A stretch of 44,668 bases of DNA from positions 1-44,668 of the forward strand of contig JBDSZL010000067.1 in the NCBI GenBank assembly GCA_039925145.1. Reading direction: 5' to 3'. This stretch comes from JBDSZL01 sp039925145 (GTDB lineage Bacteria; Acidobacteriota; Vicinamibacteria; Vicinamibacterales; SCN-69-37). Positions 41,592 to 44,668 of this stretch are shown piece after piece; the stretch's first letter is position 1, and the number at the start of each line of letters is the position of its first letter. Below the pieces are notes generated by a model. It saw only the letters and a list, made by a program, of their open reading frames with translations, searched no databases and was not told the DNA's origin. A program made the translations under genes and the position numbers.

Positions 41592-41631
41592 ATCCGTGGG
41601 ATCGGCCAAGCCCGAGCGGCCAACTCGGTGC

Positions 41632-42207
41632 TCAGTGCACCGCGGTCCAACCGCCGCTGGGCAGCTGCGGGCCCCCGTGGCGTGGCCACGTCGCACGCAG
41701 GAGCTCCGGCGCCTTCCTGTCTGGGAAGATCACCTGACCGAAGGAGCGCGCCGCGCGGCACGGGGTCTCGGCAAGACGCGCCTCAACCGCCTCGAGCGTC
41801 GCGTCATCCCAGCGTCCAGGCTCAAGGTAGGAGGGAAGCGCCTTTGCAAAGTCGACCATGATCCCGACAACCGACCGATCGACCGTGGGCCCCACCGCCA
41901 CCTGACTCATCGCTTCGGCCTCGGCCGCAATGGTCTCGTCGTCGATTCCGCAGCGCTTCAACCTCGCCGAGACCAGCTCGGCCAGCCGGCTGCGCAGCCT
42001 CCGGACATCGCGGGCCGGCACCAGGATGGGAAGAAGCGACGTGGAGCTCACCAACAGCAGGAGGGGCCGTTTGTCGATGACAATCCGATTGACGTACCAA
42101 TCCCCGAGCGCCGTGTCGGACGTGGCCGGAACGACGTCCGTTGCCGGGAGGAAAGACCGCAGCTTTCGTGTCGGCCGGAGTATCACCACATTGGGTCCGG
42201 CTGGCAT
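41632..42207 (-). CDS. DUF6933-like protein
   Basis: 191 residues, soluble. VVILRPTRKLRSFL, LGDWYVNRIVIDKRPLLLLV and SSTSLLPILVPARDVRRL match the layout of DUF6933 proteins (a short RxTxKL start, a DWY strand and a hydrophobic core strand), followed by VDRSVVGIMVDFAKALPSYL. The last 60 residues are extra. Function unknown; genes of this type are often carried on mobile islands next to toxin-antitoxin pairs, as here. The start could be ATG 42207 or a GTG six codons later. Confidence 0.65.
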   Translation of the reverse strand: MPAGPNVVILRPTRKLRSFLPATDVVPATSDTALGDWYVNRIVIDKRPLLLLVSSTSLLPILVPARDVRRLRSRLAELVSARLKRCGIDDETIAAEAEAMSQVAVGPTVDRSVVGIMVDFAKALPSYLEPGRWDDATLEAVEARLAETPCRAARSFGQVIFPDRKAPELLRATWPRHGGPQLPSGGWTAVH

Positions 42208-42431
42208 TGTACGGTGGCCGGCGTCCGGCGACCTCGGTGCTCAACTCGCCGCCATTCTCGTGTGGCCGTTCTAGCCAACAACCAGGCGTTACGCGGTGGT
42301 CGTGCGGCGAAGGCGACGGGCAACGTAGAACTGGCCTGCCTCCATTGTGTGTGGCTCTGCGCGGCGCCCTTACCGGCATCGCGCAATCCACGAGTACAAC
42401 GTGAGGCAGGACTCTGAGCCAGCCATGCTGT

Positions 42432-42800
42432 CTACTCAGAAGAGGGGGACGTCCGTTCGCCAGCGAATGCCTGCCACTCCGCGGCCCACTCATGCCTGAG
42501 AAGAAGTTCCTCAATGCGGTACGCATGAAACAAGTCGTGCAAGGCTAGATGTCGAAACATGATGAAGACGGAGTAGTGACTGTACTCCCATGCTCGGCAG
42601 TTCGCGCCCATGTCTCCCTCGGGAGTGCCCGGAGCCGACTACAAAGGGCTCGACGAGCTTCGACGGATCGCTCCAATGAATCATGAAGATCCATGCGTAG
42701 AAACGCATCGTCCGTCTCGTCGCGAGCCGGATCGTAGGGTGTGATGACCGGGCTAGGATCGGCCAACATCTGATCGAGTCGATCCCGCCCGAGCCGAGAA
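42432..42800 (-). pseudogene. DinB-like protein, 5'-truncated and frameshifted
   Basis: The first frame has RDRLDQMLADPSPVITPYD, DLHDSLERSVEARRALCSRL and ALPRETWARTAEHG. Past GEYSHY, in another frame, YSVFIMFRHLALHDLFHAYR continues the four-helix bundle to a TAG at 42432. The first 50 residues of a normal DinB domain are missing, and the 5' side runs into the neighbouring remnant. No intact metal-site assignment is possible. Family assignment is by pattern recall. Confidence 0.55.
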
Positions 42801-43299
42801 GTCTTCCGCCTGCAGGTTCTCAGCAAGTAGTCCGAAGGCCGCGCGCCCGAAGGCCAAGATAAGAGGTTTCGGATGTTCGAGGTCCAGCAATTCATCGCGA
42901 AGCGTGTTCACATGCGTGCGGACGACCTCGGGATGCCGTCGTAGGTAGTCAAGCAACTTCCCCGAGACGGGCTCCACGAAGCCCTTCATGACGTCCGTCA
43001 TGTACGCGCCCCAGGGCGGTGTCGCGAAAGGCGTACCGGATCTTGAAGTCGTTCGCCGCGGGGCCAGGGTCGTGGAAATTGCGAAAGGGCTTGTCCGGGA
43101 ATCCACGCGAGATGTTGAGCCCAATCATGATGACGCCAGGGTTCAGCGTCTCGAGCAGTGCTTGGTTAGCGAGTTCGTCCACAACAGTGAGGTCACCCAT
43201 GTTCGACTTGGGGGTGGAAGTCGGCGGAGCCCACACCGCCCAGCTCCCGTAGGCACCGCGCCTTCGCTTGATGAGCTCAAAGCGTGCTGGGTCTATCAC
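42800..43299 (-). pseudogene. uracil-DNA-glycosylase-like family protein, frameshifted
   Basis: Starts at GTG 43299 with DPARFELIKRRRGAYGSWA, then PGVIMIGLNISRGFPDKPF and NFHDPGPAANDFKIRYAF. Near 43020 the frame shifts by one base at FRDT-PWGAYMTDVMKGFVE and continues with HPKPLILAFGRAAFGLLAEN (the first H written from the DLEHPKPL segment). GLNISR and AFG are the positions of the two active motifs in related UDG-fold proteins. A second shift near 42805 merges it with the DinB-like remnant. Function as a glycosylase is unproven even for intact relatives. Confidence 0.55.
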
Positions 43300-43747
43300 T
43301 GGGAACCTGCCTAACTACTCGTGGAGGAGACGATCGGGCGTTGCTCGCAGCCAACCGCGAGCGACGCCGGGCTGAAGACACCGGCCAACTCCTTGATGGC
43401 GCGGATGCTAGCACGAGTCCGCTCGAGTCACGCGACCTGCGGATAGACGCGAACACCGCGTTGGACTGCGACGGCTTCGTCAGCCCAATGGGCCCGAGGC
43501 GGCGAAATCAAACGCGCGCCGCAACCATACGCTCCAGGTGTTTGGCTGCGAGTCCCGTGGTTGACTGCAAGCGCTCCGCAGCCAACCGCGCAGCGATAGG
43601 GAGGAACTGAGGAGTCGCCAAGCGGCGAACAATCAGGTGCCCGTTGCGGAGTAGGGGAATGAAGACCGTTCAGCTGGTGGGCGCAGGTGGTGGGCGCACT
43701 TCACGTTCACCCGCGTAAACGTTGGCCCGATCATCCGCACGAATCAG
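43300..43747. other. gene-free stretch with two hairpins and a short repeat
   Basis: No supported coding region. Hairpin 1 is GGCGTTGCTCGC (43337-43348) with GCGAGCGACGCC (43357-43368), 12 bp with one G-T pair and an 8-nt loop. Hairpin 2 is GGTTGACTGC (43559-43568) with GCAGCCAACC (43578-43587), one mismatch. A 14-bp direct repeat, CGCAGCCAACCGCG, occurs at 43346-43359 and 43577-43590. Nature unknown. Confidence 0.5.
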
Positions 43748-43886
43748 ATCGAGGACCTGATGGAACTTCTGGAATTGGCGAGGTCAGTCTGGCGCGTTCC
43801 GAATGAATCGCGCATGTCCCACTGTCGCGGCACATGCCCGGCGGTCGCTGAAATGCTCAGGAAATCTCATGGGGTCGCACGGCTGG
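43748..43886 (+). repeat. diverged direct repeat, copy B
   Basis: Partner of 40633-40759 in the same orientation, about 3.1 kb away. The most conserved part is GCTCAGGAAATCTCA then GGTCGCACGGCTGG. The frame QIEDLMELLELARSVWR resembles RIEDWMELLG of copy A, so both may be remnants of one gene. Sequence from 43887 to 44006 holds nothing I can name. Confidence 0.6.
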
Positions 43887-44006
43887 TGTGCGCCGCGGTG
43901 GTCGTTTCGTGCGCGTCGTGGACCGGGCAGCTGCACCCATCGCCTGCCGGCCCTGATAGCGCTCGGCGAGGCGACCCGTGGCCAAAGGCAGCCAGACGAG
44001 CGATCC

Positions 44007-44043
44007 TTGTCTCGGCGCCATGCGTGTAATAGAATCTAATACA
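44007..44043 (+). promoter_or_regulatory. promoter and operator of the RHH/PIN pair
   Basis: TTGTCT (44007-44012), a 17-nt spacer and TAGAAT (44030-44035) form a sigma70-like promoter. It overlaps TGTAATAGAATCTAATACA (44025-44043), a 19-bp palindrome with only two mismatched pairs, placed two bases before the ATG. The transcript would have almost no leader. An RHH antitoxin binding this palindrome would block the promoter. Confidence 0.5.
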
Positions 44044-44045
44044 TC

Positions 44046-44264
44046 ATGCGAGAGACCGTGACGATCAGTCTGCCTCAGAAAGTGCGGCGCGAGTTGGATC
44101 GGATCGCCAAACAAGACGGGGTCTCCCGAAGCGACGTCCTCCGCCAGTCGCTCGAAGACTTCCTGTTTGTGCGCCGGTTCCGAGCCCTGCGTCAGCGCAT
44201 GACCGCGACCGCCCAGGCCCAGGGGGTCTACACCGACGAGGATGTGTTCGCGCGCGTGTCGTGA
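44046..44264 (+). CDS. ribbon-helix-helix antitoxin
   Basis: 72 residues. RETVTISLPQKVRRELDRIA forms the strand and first helix, and DGVSRSDVLRQSLEDFLF the second, the CopG/RHH DNA-binding fold. The C-terminal part (ALRQRMTATAQAQGVYTDED) should wrap the PIN toxin. It is intact and overlaps the toxin start by four bases. Since the toxin is disrupted, it is likely an orphan here. Confidence 0.88.
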   Translation: MRETVTISLPQKVRRELDRIAKQDGVSRSDVLRQSLEDFLFVRRFRALRQRMTATAQAQGVYTDEDVFARVS

Positions 44265-44593
44265 ACCTGGTGCTGGACACCAACGTGCTCGTCGCCGCCC
44301 TCGTGGCGCGCGGCGTGTGCGGCGATCTGCTGGAACACTGCGTTCGCAGTCACACGGTCGTCTCCTCCTCGGCGCTCCTGGATGAATTGCGCGAGGTCCT
44401 CACCAGGAAGTTTCACCAGCGCGACGCGGACGTGCGAGCGGCCGTGGGGCTCTTCGCCGAGACCTTCACGCTGGTCACCCCGCCCGTTCTAGAGCCTGTT
44501 ATGAAGTTGCGCTTGTACTGGGCGCGGGAATTTGGCACAAAGAGGGATGCCCAAACGTGTGCCTCGTCCTCGTGCAACCGGCTATCCCAGTGA
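44261..44593 (+). pseudogene. PIN-domain toxin, cut by an IS5-family insertion
   Basis: The first 77 codons or so are a normal PIN toxin: NLVLDTNVLVAALVARGVC with the first Asp, SSSALLDELREVLTRKF with the Glu, and LFAETFTLVTPP. The family would continue with an Asp-rich CRDPDD block and GDKDLL. Instead, from about 44490 the frame reads into an insertion sequence and ends at 44593 with unrelated residues. The C-terminal acidic ligands are lost, so the RNase should be inactive. Confidence 0.82.
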
Positions 44594-44668
44594 TGTCAGC
44601 GATGAAGAGTGGGCGTTCGTGGTCCCGTATCTGGCGCTGAATCGGGAGGATAGTGCCCATCGTACGCA
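44491..44668 (+). mobile_element. IS5-family insertion sequence, left end (continues beyond the window)
   Basis: GAGCCTGTTATGAAGTT, starting at 44492, looks like the terminal inverted repeat of IS5-family elements. It follows TTCTA inside the PIN gene, consistent with the CTAR/TA target choice of that family. A transposase start lies 55 bp inside. The right end and target duplication are outside the window. Confidence 0.75.
44547..44668 (+). CDS. IS5-family transposase, N-terminal part (truncated by the window end)
   Basis: Forty codons are visible: PKRVPRPRATGYPSDVSDEE and WAFVVPYLALNREDSAHR. The YPSDxSDEEWAxVxPYL pattern is the N-terminal DUF4096-type domain of IS5 transposases. AAAGAGGG just before the ATG serves as ribosome binding site. 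The DDE catalytic domain is not in the window. Confidence 0.85.
   Translation, partial: MPKRVPRPRATGYPSDVSDEEWAFVVPYLALNREDSAHRT

Noticed and set aside
41625..42243. 11-bp direct repeat CTCGGTGCTCA on both sides of the DUF6933-like gene
   Set aside because: Too short to separate from chance in GC-rich sequence; no matching inverted ends.
40908..43470. Possible integron cassette array: short unrelated genes all on the minus strand, with GTTAGGC read on that strand just before the gene starting at 43299
   Set aside because: No paired complementary core site at a suitable distance, no integron integrase, and no repeated site between the other genes. A decayed tRNA-island explains the data more simply.
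43284..43610. 108-codon plus-strand frame in the gene-free stretch
   Set aside because: No recognisable protein features; it crosses the two hairpins and looks non-coding.
1..44668. CRISPR arrays and complete tRNA or rRNA genes
   Set aside because: No regularly spaced repeats and no full cloverleaf were seen; only the 42-nt tRNA-Lys fragment.

Overview
The window is GC-rich bacterial chromosome with dense genes and many overlapping start and stop codons. The best guess for the organism is an Acidobacteriota member, probably of the Vicinamibacteria type. The reasons are a VWFA-related protein of the acidobacterial type (37.4-39.3 kb), secreted enzymes with Ala/Gly/Arg-rich inserts, a cofactor-PQQ dehydrogenase, and a DUF1326/DUF2182 pair. 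This is inference from gene content; the window holds no rRNA gene.

0-10 kb, plus strand: an aromatic amino-acid operon. The 3' end of aroE is followed by trpE, trpG, trpD, trpC, trpF, trpB, trpA and tyrA. Nearly every junction is an ATGA/GTGA overlap or abutting stop and start codons, so shikimate, tryptophan and tyrosine steps are translationally coupled. A JAMM metalloprotease and a leucyl aminopeptidase follow.

10-19.3 kb, minus strand: a housekeeping block read lexA, DUF3467, nth, zincin, rsmA, rnj, ftsK, amiC and a small membrane protein. It covers SOS control, base-excision repair, rRNA methylation, RNA decay, chromosome segregation and cell-wall hydrolysis.

19.4-21.6 kb: a poorly conserved patch starting with a transposase remnant next to the lexA promoter. 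It holds several very small secreted or one-helix membrane proteins, two of them only 39 and 50 residues.

21.6-32.4 kb: metabolism and membrane proteins. DUF1326 and DUF2182 proteins converge with touching stop codons. Then come a ClC chloride channel, a PQQ dehydrogenase, a secreted esterase, a galactonate dehydratase coupled to an MFS transporter, a metallophosphoesterase and a small conserved-looking protein.

32.5-39.3 kb: a large GT-C-like membrane protein, an apparently intact IS1380-family element inserted where two converging genes end, an outer-membrane protein, a lipoprotein and the VWFA protein.

39.4-44.7 kb: a decayed mobile island. It opens with a 42-nt 3' piece of tRNA-Lys (probable att scar) and a broken tyrosine integrase. 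It then carries HigBA, a DUF6933-like protein, frameshifted UDG-like and DinB-like remnants, a diverged repeat pair about 3.1 kb apart, and an RHH/PIN toxin-antitoxin pair whose toxin is cut by an IS5-family element running off the window. I found no CRISPR array, rRNA gene or complete tRNA.
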